Source of the DNA: Harmonia axyridis
Taxonomy: Eukaryota; Arthropoda; Insecta; Coleoptera; Coccinellidae
Assembly (NCBI RefSeq): GCF_914767665.1
Contig: NC_059508.1
Coordinates: 2,976,001 to 3,040,000, forward strand
Reading direction: 5' to 3'
DNA: 64,000 nucleotides
The position numbers and the translations under genes are program-made. Positions 1 to 10,422 of the stretch are shown here, one piece after another. Position 1 is the stretch's first letter. The number at the start of each line of letters is the position of its first letter. The notes under the pieces were generated by a model. The model had not been told where the DNA came from. It made no database searches and saw only the letters and a list, made by a program, of their open reading frames with translations.

Positions 1-2040
1 ATAAAAGTTTAATGAGTCTTCTTGATGAAGGATATTTAATATAAATCAAATTTCAAAGTTGTCAAATTATTTGAAATCTCTACATTCACATAATTTAAAT
101 CTCTCTTAAACGATGAATATGAAATCTCCACATTCATATAATATGAATCTTTCGTGAACGATGAATATGAAATCTCTTCATTCACATAATCCGACTATCT
201 CGTGACCGATGAATGTGAAATCTCTACATTCACATAACCCGAATCTAGGAAACATGTGTAAAGCAACATATCTCATTTCCCTAAGCATCAACGGTCCATA
301 ACCATTAAGAATCAAAGTTGATTCCTTCTCTAATATATAGGTCAACACAATCTTCAAATCTCCAAATCTACATGCTCCAAGCCTCTAGATACTGTATGTA
401 AATTCCCTAAGATTATCCAATCTTAAACAGACAGTATGTTAGCAAAATCTTTAAAGTTAAGATAATCTCAACCTCTAAATGGTTCAAGTAAAACTCCAAA
501 ATTTCCTCATCTTAACCTCTCAAATAATGTTTGTACATCATCTAAATCACTCAAACTGTGGATGTGAAAACTCTTCAGTTCCTATAAATATAAAATTGAC
601 ACTTAACTAATCCTGAAGTTTGGGTTACTCTGCAGCAACTGTTGGACCGATTGGGCTGCAATTTCGCGATTGATTCAAATGACGAATGTGAAATTTCTAC
701 ATTCACATAATCTGAATCTCTCGTGAACGATAAGTGAGAAATCTCTATATTCACATAATCTGAATCTAGAAAACATGTGTATAGTGAAATAACTCATTTC
801 TCTAAGCATCATTGGTCAATAACCATTATGAATCGAAGTTGATTCCTTCTCTGATAGATAGTTAAACACAATCTTCAAATCTCCAAATCTACATGCTCCA
901 AGCCTCTAGGTGCTGTATGTAAAATCCGTAAGATTATCCAATCTAAAACAGACAGTATGTTAGCAAAATCTCTAAAGTTAACATAACCTCAACCTTTAAA
1001 TGGTTCAAGTAAAACTCTAAAATTTTCTCATCTTAACCTCTCAAATAATGTTTGTTCATCATCTAAATCTCTCAAATTGTGGATTCGAAATCTTCAAATT
1101 TACATCATTCAAATCTCTCAAATCATGAATGTGAAAACTCTGAATTCACATCATTTAATTGATGAACATTCAGTTCCTATAAATATAAAAATTGACACTC
1201 AACTAATCCTGAAGTTCATGTTACTCTGCAGCAACTGTTGGGCCGATTGGGCTGCAATTTCGCGATTGATTCAAATGACGAATCTGAAATTTCTACATTC
1301 ACATAATCTGAATCTATCATAAACGATTAATATGAAATCTCTACATTAACATAATCTGAATCTCTCTTAAACGATGAATGTGAAATCTCTATATTCACAT
1401 AATCTGAATTAAGAAAACATGTGTATAGTGGAATATCTCATTTCTCTCTGCATCAACGGTCAATAACCACTAAGAATCAAAGTTGATTCCTTCTGTAATA
1501 GATAGGTAAACACAATTTTCAAATCTCCAAATCTATATGCTTCAAGCCTCTAGGTGTTGTATGTTAAATCCCTAAAATTATCCAATCTAAAACAGACAGT
1601 ATGTTAGCAAAATTTCTAAAGTTAACATGATCTCAACCTCTAAATGGTTCAAGTCAAACTTTTAAATTTTCTCGTCTTAACCTCTCAAGTGATGTATGTA
1701 CATCATCTAAATTTCTCAAACTGTGGATGTGAAACCTCCAAATTTACATCATCCAAATCTCTCAAATCATGAATGTGAAAACTCTGAATTCACATCATGT
1801 AATTGATAAACATTTTTCCAGTTCCTATGAATATAAAACTGACATATAACTAATAAAATCTCTACATTCACATAATCTGAATCTCTGGTAAACGATTAAT
1901 ATGAAATATCTACTTTCACATAATCTGAATCTCTCGTAAACGATAAGTGTGAAATCTCTACATTCACATAATCTGAATCTTTCGTGAAGGATGAATGTGA
2001 AATCTATATATTCACATAATCTGAATCTAGAAATCATGTG
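1..2040. repeat. AT-rich satellite-like repeat block
   Basis: Two scales of repetition are visible. A unit of about 48 bp, reading roughly ATTCACATAATCTGAATCTC plus CGTAAACGATGAATGTGAAA, recurs (for example four times from 1855 to 2030). Each unit contains a short inverted pair, ATGTGAA and TTCACAT. These sit inside a larger unit of about 550-650 bp that restarts at GAATCTAGGAAACATGTG-like sequence near 240, 760, 1405 and 2025. ORFs here are repeat-derived and show no protein similarity. The same DNA recurs at 4.5-5.1, 13.6-14.4, 16.5-17.1 and 18.6-19.0 kb, flanking the Dicer/PARP cassettes. Confidence 0.85.
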
Positions 2041-2140
2041 TGTTTTTGATTGAATCGATCAACTGTAATTCTATTACTATTAAATTGGGTTAATGAAACA
2101 ACGGATTTCTTAACTAATATCTTGAATTTGGCTGTACAAG

Positions 2141-2566
2141 TTATATGTTTACAAGGTAACAGCTACGAGCGTACTGAATATGGTACCCCGATTTCAAGGA
2201 GTTCTCTCGTTCAAAATTAATAATCTCTGCCTTCAGTGTAATATAGCACATATATTTAGGATAATATTCATGGTCGAAATACTTCACATAAGTTTGTCCA
2301 TCTTCTGAAAGTACTGTATCATGACCAGAATCAGGAAGATACTCTCCTGTTCTTGCCAATTGAATTCTACCTACTAGAACATCAAACAAGAACATTGCTT
2401 TATGTGGGCCAAAATTCTTATTAGACCTTTTGTGGTCTCTATATGCAGAAGTTGAGAAATAGACCCCAGGTCCATATCTTTGCCTCTCCCCATATTTCCA
2501 ATCAATATTGTAAGTAATGATAGAATTCACATTGGCCTGTACTGTGTCATGAAATACATGTATCAT
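2141..2566 (-). pseudogene. PARP catalytic-domain fragment, cassette copy A
   Basis: This ORF resembles the C-terminal half of a PARP-type ADP-ribosyltransferase catalytic domain (PARP10/12/TIPARP-like group). Visible motifs: VFHDT, equivalent to the NAD-binding HGT motif but with Gly replaced by Asp; YGPGVYFS, the GxYF motif with the conserved Tyr; AMFLFDVLVGR; and the C-terminal YYPKY strand. The residue in the third triad position appears to be Thr, not the Glu of poly-ADP-ribose polymerases. Only about 115 residues of family homology are present against about 200 for a full domain. The 3' end is frameshifted relative to copies D and E by a 2-bp insertion near 2250, giving a divergent tail. 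It lies about 100 bp downstream of the Dicer fragment on the same strand. Confidence 0.75.
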
Positions 2567-2658
2567 GAAATAGATATCACTGATATAGGTTAGACCTCTG
2601 TCATTCTCTCAATATTGTTGATTGCCTCTCTCGTCATTTGTTTAGATGAAGTAATACT

Positions 2659-3102
2659 TCAACTAATAGTGATTCTTCTTACGCCTCACTGGTCCTTTGG
2701 AATGTCAATTTTACACACCATTCAGCATTTAGGTATATCGATAACCTCCTCCAACACTTGAGATGTGCAGAGTAGGTTAGTTTCTTTGTTGGTGAACCGA
2801 CTGATCACTTTCTTATTCTTTTTAGAAACATACAAATTCTCTAAACTTAGAGAGGCAACATTGTTGGCACCAACAATGAAATCTGATTTGATGTAATTGA
2901 AATCTGGATCGTTCTCACTCAGAGATTTCAAGACATGGTGGAGTACTTTAGCGGTGGATCTCCTCCTCACGAAAATCCAACCGCAAAGCTCTTCTTCTGA
3001 GCTTTCCTTGAACTTCCTGAGGACTTCGAATAATTTCCAAACTTTATCGCTCGAATTCGTGAAAATACGTTTTGTCTCATCCGTGCAGTCTTTCATTGGC
3101 AA
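2659..3102 (-). pseudogene. Dicer-type helicase C-terminal fragment, copy A
   Basis: The translation matches the helicase C-terminal (HELICc) domain of insect Dicer. Motifs in order: SSDKVWKLFEVLRKF, CGWIFVRRRSTAKVL (motif IV region), a DFIVGANN segment, ENLYVSKKNKKVISRF, and NLLCTSQVLEEVIDIPKC (motif V region). A stop follows IPKC, after which the frame continues as VCKIDIPKD. Motif VI (the QxxGRxGR-type arginine finger) is absent in all copies, and no helicase N-terminal domain, PAZ or RNase III domain is present. It therefore cannot be a working Dicer. It is preceded by a GC-richer leader (3103-3519) and followed by the PARP fragment. Confidence 0.8.
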
Positions 3103-3519
3103 TTTGAGACGATTGATGATTCATGTAAAATCAATAAAACTTTTAAAAACAGAAATATTCCAGCGCTAATTGCAACACAATTCATAATACATATCTCAAA
3201 AATAAATTATCCTAATCCATCCCGAATTGGTGCGAATCGTAAGTAAACAAGACAAACTGTCAAGTGTCAAACACGACTGCCTGAATACAACGGCGGCAGC
3301 CGAAGATAGCCGAGAGCGTCCGAGGTGCACTTTCCTGATCCTTTACCTAGACGCTTGTAGTAACTGATCTGCGCAGTTACTTCTCATTACTTCTCTCATT
3401 ACACTGAGCGGTTTTTCTTTTTTTGACCCTCGTCACGTTTCGATCGACGTGCAATCTCCAATAAGTTGAGTTAGGTGTCCTTTTTACCCTGTTGGTAGAT
3501 TTGGATGACTTTATCGGGT
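3103..3519 (-). other. Leader region upstream of the Dicer fragment
   Basis: This stretch contains no open frame that joins the flanking ORFs. It is more GC-rich than its surroundings around 3270-3340 (CGGCGGCAGCCGAAGATAGC) and holds TTGACACTTGACAG-like sequence, resembling the 5' untranslated or promoter region of an insect gene. It recurs in copies B (6641-7095) and E (19984-20409); copy C lacks about 290 bp of it. No promoter element can be assigned with confidence. Confidence 0.4.
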
Positions 3520-3723
3520 CTAAAATGCTAAGTTTGGGAGAAAGGGATATAATGGTACCGTGACATTCATGCTTTCCTTCTTGAGTTTTAAATCTACATC
3601 TTTCTTATTAGGTGTATAAGTCTGGATCAGTTTACCGTCTTCACTTGTCAAAGGTGTATTTTCGATGAGTTCTCTATGTCGATGGCGATATTCATCAACC
3701 AACTGTTCACGTCCGCTTGTTCC
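3520..3723 (-). other. Unidentified short ORF of the cassette, copy A
   Basis: An open frame of about 65 codons, containing QLVDEYRHRHRELIENTPL and ending VPLYPFLPNLAF. No ATG is present at its start; it opens after an in-frame TAA at about 3724-3726. I do not recognise a family. It recurs with small changes at about 7100, 15547 and 20410, always in the same position between the LINE 5' end (opposite strand) and the leader of the Dicer fragment, so it is part of the repeated cassette. It could be a remnant of a retroelement polyprotein or of a host exon. Confidence 0.4.
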
Positions 3724-4430
3724 TTAGATTTCACGCTCATCCCTTCTTCCTCAATGAGAGCAGTAGACTTTTTCAAAATATTAGTACCAAGGATCCCCCA
3801 GGGGATCTATCCTTCGATAGAAACGGGTGTGGCAATCCCGGGGCTCCAGCTGGTTACCTTCACCTAAAAAGGCGTGTGTCCCCTGCGACAAAGGGGAATA
3901 AATGAAAAGCATGATGAATAAGTCTGCCTCGGATTCCACGTTGGGCAATCGTGGTGAAACAGCCCCCTCAGTAGGTAGCGGTGCTGTGCCTGCGGTGGAT
4001 ATGTTACAGCGTCCCATGGCCAGCGATGGTGCAAGCAGCGTCGCCCCATGCCATACAACTGCAAGAAACACAAATCCCGATGGCATCGGGTCAGAGAATC
4101 AGATGACGATTCCATATCGGTATTTGATCCTGAAGAGGAAGGATGGCCTCACCTTCGAGGACGTGAGTCCATTCCTAATGAATAAAGGGTTATATGGTTT
4201 GTTTGGAGAATTAGAGATGACGAAGAAAGTAAGAGAAGGAATTCTAGTTGAAACAAAGACTGAAAAACAATCCCTGAAAATCCAGAATACAACGAAATTT
4301 TTAGGATACGATATTGAGGTAATCCCACACAAAACTATGAATAGATCTAGAGGAGTAATATGCTGTCCAGATCTACTTAACTGTACAATATAAAACATCA
4401 AAGAAGAATTAGAGAGTCAGAAAGTTACTG
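3724..4430 (+). mobile_element. 5' end of I/Jockey-like LINE, copy A (3' truncated)
   Basis: The segment carries the LINE leader (GATCCCCCAGGGGATC and an AAAGGCGTG...CGACAAAGGGG stretch) and ORF1 from 3902 to 4393. The protein starts MKSMMNKSASDSTL and shares about the first 163 residues with the intact ORF1 at 28679, covering the low-complexity N-terminus and most of the first RRM-like region. A TAA (AATATAAAAC against AATAGAAAAC) closes the frame early. Similarity then ends abruptly at about 4428 (AGAAAGTTA, then CTGCAGTTC), before the zinc knuckles. Copy C ends at exactly the same base. Keeping the 5' end and losing the 3' end is the reverse of normal LINE truncation. Confidence 0.8.
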
Positions 4431-5765
4431 CAGTTCTTGTAGTTTATTGAAATAAATAATTCCTCGAATTTTTCATCAAACATGATGAATATATACTCAC
4501 AAACTAGCTAAATCTCTGGGTTTTGTATTCGGAATGTGAAACATCCAATTTAACATAATGCAAACCTCCAAGTAATGTATGTAGAATTTCCAAATCTACA
4601 TGATTCAAGCCTCTAGGTGTTGTATTAGAAATCCCTAAAATTATCCAATCTAAAACAGACAGTATGTTAGCAAAATCTACAAAGTTAACATAATCTCAAT
4701 CTCTGAATGGTTCGAGTAAAACTATAAAATTTCCTCATCTTAACCTCTCAAATGATGTATGTACATCATCTAATTTTCTCAAACTGTGGATGTGAAACCT
4801 CCAAATTTACATCATCCAAATCTCTCAAATCATGAATGTGAAAACTCTGAATTCACATCATGTAGTTGATAAACATTTTTTCAGTTCCTATAAATATAAA
4901 ACTGACACATAACTAATAAAATCTCTACATTCACATAATCTGAATCTCTCATAAACGATTAAAATGAAATCTCTACATTAACATAATCTGAATCTAGAAA
5001 TCATGTGTTTAGTAAAATATCTCATTTCTCTGAGCATCAACGGTCAATAACCGTTGAGAATCAAAGTTGATTCCTTCCCTGATAGATAGGTAAACACATT
5101 ATTACCAAATACAATGTAATATACTGTATAACAGAAATTCTCTTTTCTCAAATCTCTATTTCAGCAATGAATACGAAATAAATCGTTTCCATTCACTGAA
5201 CTAAATAAAACATCTCTAGCCTCGTAAATTTAGTTGAAATTCAACTTACCTCAATTGATTTTTTTCTCGTTTTGTATAACGTGACCACAAAAGATTTTCA
5301 GAATTTGTGTTTACCTCGTTACGTAGTGAAGCGTGCATTGGAGCCCTTAACCTGATGGATTTCTAGGTTTGTAATACGCAGAAGATTCACTAATACACAG
5401 TTTAAACTTTTATAGTTTAATATAATCTCTGGAATATCTCTCTCCGAGCAAGCTCGTTTTTTCGAAGGGGGTGATCCTTAAATAACATGTATCACAAACT
5501 TTACATATCATGTTTCAGAACATTGAAAATGTTTATCATATGATAACAAAAATATTTATTCTTATCTAACTACCTAACAAAATATATAACACTTATATTG
5601 AATAGATATAAGGATGAAATTTTTTTTCAGATAAGGAAAAACAAAGCAAAAAATGGAAATTTCATCATCTTAGAATAAAATACAGAAAAGATCCAAATAG
5701 TAACAAAACAGGAATGATAACTTAAACTTATCTGATATTTGTCAGTCTGATTTTTTCGTATAATT
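4431..5765. repeat. Satellite-like DNA and downstream flank of cassette B
   Basis: No gene is visible. 4540-5100 is the same AT-rich repeat family as 1-2040. 5100-5765 is a different, single-copy-looking sequence that reappears almost unchanged at 17170-17835. It lies directly downstream of the PARP ORF on the minus strand and may be its 3' untranslated region. It contains CGAGCAAGCTCG, a 12-bp perfect palindrome, near 5447. In copy E only the last 60 bp or so of this flank survives. Confidence 0.6.
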
Positions 5766-6125
5766 TCAAGGAGTTCTATCGTTCAAAATTAATAATCTCT
5801 GCTTTCAGTGTAATATAGCACATATTTAGGATAATATTCATGGTCGAAATACTTCACATAAGTTTGTCCATCTTCTGAAAGTACTGTATCATGACCAATC
5901 AGGAAGATACTCTCCTTTTCTTGCCAATTGAATTCTACCTACTAGAACATCAAACAAGAACATTGCTTTATGTGGGCCAAAATTCTTATTAGACCTTTTG
6001 TGGTCTCTATATGCAGAAGTTGAGAAATAGACCCCAGGTCCATATCTTTGCCTCTCCCCATATTTCCAATCAATATTGTAAGTAATGATAGAATTCACAT
6101 TGGCCTATACTGTATCATGAAATAG
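5766..6125 (-). pseudogene. PARP catalytic-domain fragment, copy B
   Basis: Same PARP-like sequence as copy A, with FHDT, YGPGVYFSTSAY and MFLFDVLVGR all present. The open part is 5889-6098. A 3-bp loss and base changes around 5895 (GACCAATCAGG against GACCAGAATCAGG) put a stop after EYLPDWS, and the remaining C-terminal strand continues in another reading to about 5770. The upstream Met used in A and C is missing, although an LFHDT reading remains. It is clearly degenerate. Confidence 0.7.
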
Positions 6126-6222
6126 ATGGAATAGATATCACTGATATCTAAGGTTAGACCTCTGTGATTCTCTCAATAATGTTGGTTGCCTCTCTCGTCA
6201 TTTGTTCAGATGAAGTAATACT

Positions 6223-6650
6223 TTAACTAATAGTGATTCTTCTTACGCCTCGTCGGTCTTTTGGAATGTCAATTTTACACACCATTGAGCATTCAGGTAT
6301 ATCGATACCCTCCTCCAACACTTGAGATGTGCAGAGTAGGTTAGTTTCTTTGTTGGTGAACCGACTGATCACTTCCTTATTCTTTTTAGAAACATACAAA
6401 TTCTCTAAACTTAGAGAGGCAACATTGTTGGCACCAACAATGAAATCTGATTTGATGTAATTGAAATCTGGATCGTTCTCACTCAGAGATTTCAAGACAT
6501 GGTGGAGTACTTTAGCGGTGGATCTCCTCCTTACGAAAATCAAACCGCAAAGCTCATCCTCTGAGCTTTCCTTGAACTTCCTGAGGACTTCGAATAATTT
6601 CAATACTTTATCGCTCGAAAACGTGAAAATACGTTTTTCTCATCTGTGCA
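6223..6650 (-). pseudogene. Dicer-type helicase C-terminal fragment, copy B
   Basis: HELICc-like fragment as in copy A. This copy keeps the family-like motif V reading VLEEGIDIPEC and runs on through SMVCKIDIPKDRRGVRRITIS without a stop, so it best represents the ancestral frame at that end. At the 5' end a small deletion after CTGCACAGATGAG puts the MKDCTDE start out of frame with the helicase body. Motif VI is absent. Confidence 0.75.
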
Positions 6651-7265
6651 GTCTTTCATTGGCAATTTGAGACGGTTGATGATTCATGTAAAATCAATTA
6701 AACTTTCAAAAACAGAAATATTCCAGCGCTAATTGCAACACAATTCATAATACATATCTCAAAAATAAATTATCCTAATACATCCCGAATTGGTGCGAAT
6801 CGTAAGTAAACAAGACAAACTGTCAAGTGTCAAACACGACTGCCTGAATACAACGGCGGCAGCCGAAGATAGCCTAGAGCGTCCGAGGTGCACTTTCCTG
6901 ATCCTTTACCTAGACGCTTGTAGTAACTGATCTGCACAGTTACTTCTCATTTCTTCTCTCATTACACTGAGCGGTTTTCCTTTTTACGCATTTTGACCCT
7001 CGTCAAGTTTCGATCGAAGTGCAATCTCCACTTCTTCAATAAGTTGAGTTAGGTGTCCTTTTTACCCTCTTGGTAGATTTGGATGACTTTATCGGGTCTA
7101 AAATGCAAAGTTTGGGAGAAAGGGATATAATGGTACCGTGACATTCATGCTTTCCTTCTTGAGTTTTAAATCTACATCTTTCTTATTAGGTGTATAAGTC
7201 TGGATCAGTTTACCGTCTTTACTTGTCAAAGGTGTATTTTCGATGAGTTCTGTCGATGACGATAT
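6651..7265 (-). other. Leader and unidentified ORF of cassette B
   Basis: This is the counterpart of 3103-3723: the GC-richer leader, then the unidentified ORF with ELIENTPL and PLYPFLPNF-like ends (about 7105-7290). One change relative to A and E replaces CTCTATGTCGATGGC with CTGTCGATGAC, shifting the upstream reading frame. No other coding feature is visible. Confidence 0.5.
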
Positions 7266-7269
7266 TCAT

Positions 7270-7603
7270 CAACCAACTGTTCACGTCCGCTTGTTCCTTA
7301 GATTTCACGTTCATCCCTTCTTCCTCAATTAGAGCACTAATTTTTTTTCAAAATATTAGTACCAAGGATCCCTCAGGGGATCTATCTTTCGATAGAAACG
7401 GGTGTGGCAATCCCGGGGCCCCAGCTGGTTACCTTCACCTAAAAAGGCGTGTGTCCCCTGCGAGAAAGGGGAATGAATGAAAAGCATGTAGTAGCGGTAT
7501 TTTTCGATCTGGAGAAAGCCTTCGAACTAGTTTGGAGATATGAAATAATGAAAAAAACTACATGACTGGAGCATAAGGGATAACCTTGCACAGATGATAG
7601 AGA
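7270..7603 (+). mobile_element. LINE copy B: 5' leader fused to ORF2 RT by internal deletion
   Basis: The LINE leader runs to the ORF1 start (GGGGAATGAATGAAAAGCATG near 7488) and then jumps to ORF2 reverse-transcriptase sequence. The plus strand there encodes VVAVFFDLEKAFELVWRYEIMK, the RT block around the first catalytic Asp, then LHDWSIRDNLAQMIE. In the longer copy, AAAAGCATGATGAA (ORF1 start) and AAGAGCATGTAGTAG (ORF2, 31031) share AGCATG, the same six bases seen at this fusion, so the loss of about 2.3 kb probably happened through that microhomology. The segment ends where the hAT element inserted. Confidence 0.75.
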
Positions 7604-9368
7604 CAGGGCCGTCGCTAGGGGGTAGGCAGGGGAGGCGACCGCCTAGGGCGGCAAAATTCTGGGGCGGCATTTCAATCTTGATCAACAAAAATCATATGTG
7701 TAAAAATTCAAAGTAAGAAATGAGATTTAAATCGGTTAGAAACAACACGAAAATATACAGACAATTTAATCAACAATTTAAACCATCGAAGGTGCCGCAT
7801 TATACACAACAACTCATAAATATCCAGATGTCGTCTAAACCCCCTGAAAAAAAACAAAATGTTCAAACGTTTTATAAAGTGGAACTCAGCAGAAGAACCT
7901 GAAATCGCAGAGCCTATTCTAGAGGTATCTAGGTACTAAATTACTAGAAGAATGTATTGAATAGATTTCTTTTTACTTTCACCGTGATTTTTTTTTCGGA
8001 TTAATAACTTGATTTTATAATGCTGATTGGAAATTGGAATATTATTTCAAATTTTATAAATCAATTACCTATATTTTAAAATAAAGTTGACAAAGCCGTC
8101 AAATTTACTTTATAAGAGTATCTAGATACAAAATAAGATACTTTTTTGCAAAGGTATCTTAAGATACTTAAAAAAAAAGAATTCAAATAACTATCTGAAG
8201 ATTCTTTTTCAGATACTTGATAAGGTACTTTGTCAGGTGTTAAAATGCTAGGTACAATTCTGAAATTCGGAGGGTCTTGCAATTTTGTTTTCGGTAGTAG
8301 GCATAAGAGCGATATTAACGGAACTGAAATAGTTATCATTCGAACATTTGTCATAGATTTCATTTCCACATTTTTAACATCTTGAAAACATTACGGACCG
8401 TGACGTGCCTTTATGAGAAATCGTCCTTGCTTCCTTTCATAACTAGCAATTGGTTTCTAGCACAGTTTTATCACTTTATTGCCTCTGTCGAAGATCGGTT
8501 TTGTTTACGTTATACCAGCTGCTGAAATCGTGGGTAGATTTTTGTGACCTAATACGGGTTTAACAATTCATGGAAAAAACCAAATATATTCAAGAAATGG
8601 AATTTTTATCTGTTTCGTCCAACAATTTTTATTAATTTCTTTAGTAGTTTATCAATTAATAATCTTTCCTGATTAAATTTGAATTCATAAGAAATAATTA
8701 CACTCAATACATATTACGTCCATAAAACCTTTTTAACTTTTTATAAAAAAATCTTATCACGAATTTGCAAGGGCGTCGACTTGTATTTTTGCCGGGGCGG
8801 CAGAAACGCTAGAGCGGGTCCTTATTGAATATTATTATGAAATATGAAAGGACGAAAGGTATTGGTAGCGAACTCCATCTTTTTGATTCTTTACAATTTA
8901 CGGCATAATTTGATGAAAACTTAGAAATGTCGGCAAAAAAACGTACCGAATTCGTTATATTTAATTCGTTTCCTTTTCTCTTTGGTTCAAAAAATGGAAA
9001 TAATGTATAACTTCGATCATTTTTTCCAATGATCGAAAAGTTAATTTCTAAATAATTCGTTGAATATTTTTTCCGGACAGATACTTTCATTTTTTGTTCT
9101 AGTCATTCATGTGTTACTATTATTATTGTTACTTACCAATCCTAAAATGAATTTTATTTTTTGTATAAGTTTGAACTTGTTGGTTTTGTTTATGTTTTTT
9201 CTATGTTATTATTATTAAAATTTCCCAAACAGTCACCTTAAATTTTTCCATATTTCGGTAGAAGACCCCGATAAGCCAAAATAATTTTTTTGCATTTTGC
9301 AGAGTTGACTGTTAGGGCGGCAAATTGGGAATTTGCCTAGGGCGGCAATTTGGCTAGCGACGGCCCTG
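7604..9368. mobile_element. Non-autonomous hAT element with 8-bp target duplication
   Basis: The 1,765-bp element begins CAGGGCCGTCGCTAG and ends CTAGCGACGGCCCTG, a perfect 15-bp terminal inverted repeat. GATAGAGA is directly repeated on both sides (7596-7603 and 9369-9376). The uninterrupted target GATGATAGAGAGAAA is preserved in related sequence at 11956 and 31142. CAGGG termini plus an 8-bp duplication are diagnostic of the hAT superfamily. Subterminal CTAGGGCGGCAA motifs occur in both orientations. Internal ORFs are at most 97 codons, with no BED finger or hAT dimerisation domain, so it depended on a transposase encoded elsewhere. Confidence 0.92.
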
Positions 9369-9376
9369 GATAGAGA

Positions 9377-9604
9377 GAAACAGAAATCTCAATGATTCCT
9401 TGGGGATAATATGAAATTTAAGGTTGAACAATTGTCCACTTCCGTAGTATCAACTTTTTCCCTGCAACTAGTGGGAATATGTCCATGTTTATTGCATCTT
9501 CGCTTTTCTCTGGAAATTCCTTCGATCTACCACAATTGAAGCAAGATTTGCTGCTTGCTTGCTCATAGTTTTTTCCATCCTTAGTCCCCCTTTGTTCATT
9601 CGTC
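9377..9604 (-). mobile_element. LTR-retroelement gag/protease remnant, copy 1
   Basis: The minus strand matches the gag zinc-knuckle and protease region seen more fully at 31140-31830. Here an internal deletion (CAATTGTCC joined to ACTTCCGTAG) removes the retropepsin segment, leaving sequence around the knuckle (SCFNCGRSKEFPEK-like) and the start of the downstream part. Its left part abuts the hAT target site. Its right end is fused to RTE sequence at GGTTCGCTT/CAGCTGCAGG, the same junction as in copy 2 near 12415. Confidence 0.65.
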
Positions 9605-10422
9605 TCGGTTCGCTTCAGCTGCAGGAATTTTGCCTCTGTGTATGAGTTTGTTTCTCTCTATTTTAAGTTTGAAACAAAGACATGCTCTAACTACCCTATG
9701 ATCGCTGTTGGTGTCAAACTGGTTTAGTACCGAAACATCTGCTGGGGAAATTCTTATCCTTTCCTCAACATTGGAGCAGACCTAATTGTCTAGCCTTCAA
9801 CTCCAAGTAAGTTGTAATAACTAATAGTCTCTAGCTTAGACTAATTTACGCACTTTATATCTGAATAATTTCCACTCGAATTATGGCAAAGGGTAATGGT
9901 AATAAATAAAAACAACTTACTCAGTAATAGGTTTATTATATAGGTGAGTTAGAAATTATTGGTTGAAATACTTTCGTTGAATACACGTATAACACAAGGT
10001 GAATACAAACAGAGTACACGTGGAATACTAGGTTAATACAGAACAGAGAGTATACGTGCAACACAAGGTTAAGACAGAACAACATCTGTACATATTTTTC
10101 TGTTATTAGAGAGTATGTTATCAATCTCGTTTTTGGTTTGGCCGTCAGGACTTTTTCACGTCCACTTCCTCTGTACGGGCTTCCTGAACAAGGAGTTCAG
10201 ACAGTAAAAGTTTTCTTTGTTCAGATAGTTAACCAGCATATCTCCTCTTTGGTTTTTCACACCCAGACCGAAGTTTTCTATGTAGTCCGAGTCAGTTGTA
10301 TGTTTTTGTCCAATTTTGGAATTAAAGTCACCACTTATTTTCTTGTAGTGGGTCTTGTGTGAACACGTGGCTTTTGTAATGTCTTCAAGGACGGTTTCCA
10401 TTTCCTCATCATCATATTCCAA
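9605..10422 (-). mobile_element. RTE-like LINE endonuclease fragment, copy 1
   Basis: The minus strand encodes the C-terminal half of an apurinic-type endonuclease, from DDEEMETVLEDITKAT through ISGDFNSKIG and FRKPVQRKWT, then (past an in-frame TGA) KSPDGQTKN, IDYILSNNRK and SDHRLVRA. These are the family's GDFN and SDH catalytic blocks. The N-terminal half is missing: at 10422/10423 the frame is fused to a CR1-like element. An unrelated 339-bp insertion (9742-10080) splits it. It is about 95% like the copy at 12415-13484 and shares its TGA after RKWT. Confidence 0.8.
9742..10080. mobile_element. 339-bp insertion with 8-bp duplication, family unknown
   Basis: AACATCTG is present on both sides (9734-9741 and 10081-10088) but only once in the uninterrupted RTE copy (CGAAACATCTGTACAT near 12539), so the insert borders are exact. 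It starts CTGGGGAAATTC and ends AAGACAGAAC, with no evident terminal inverted repeat. Its right third holds about three degenerate direct repeats of roughly 37 bp containing ACACGT and CACAAGGT-like cores. No coding capacity is credible. The 8-bp duplication is compatible with hAT- or P-type integration, but the class is undetermined. Confidence 0.7.

Noticed and set aside
1077..1322. 81-codon plus-strand ORF
   Set aside because: It lies entirely in the AT-rich satellite; the amino-acid pattern simply reflects the 48-bp repeat.
1825..2037. CRISPR-like appearance of regularly spaced 48-bp repeats
   Set aside because: The units are contiguous minisatellite repeats with no unique spacers, in a eukaryotic context.
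3781..4115. Minus-strand ORFs opposite the LINE leader (reading MPSGFVFLAVVWHG and MESSSDSLTRCHRD), repeated in each copy
   Set aside because: They are antisense shadows of ORF1. They recur only because the LINE fragment recurs, and carry no domain.
10138..10362. Plus-strand ORF opposite the RTE endonuclease
   Set aside because: The minus-strand frame has clear endonuclease motifs; the plus frame is a shadow.
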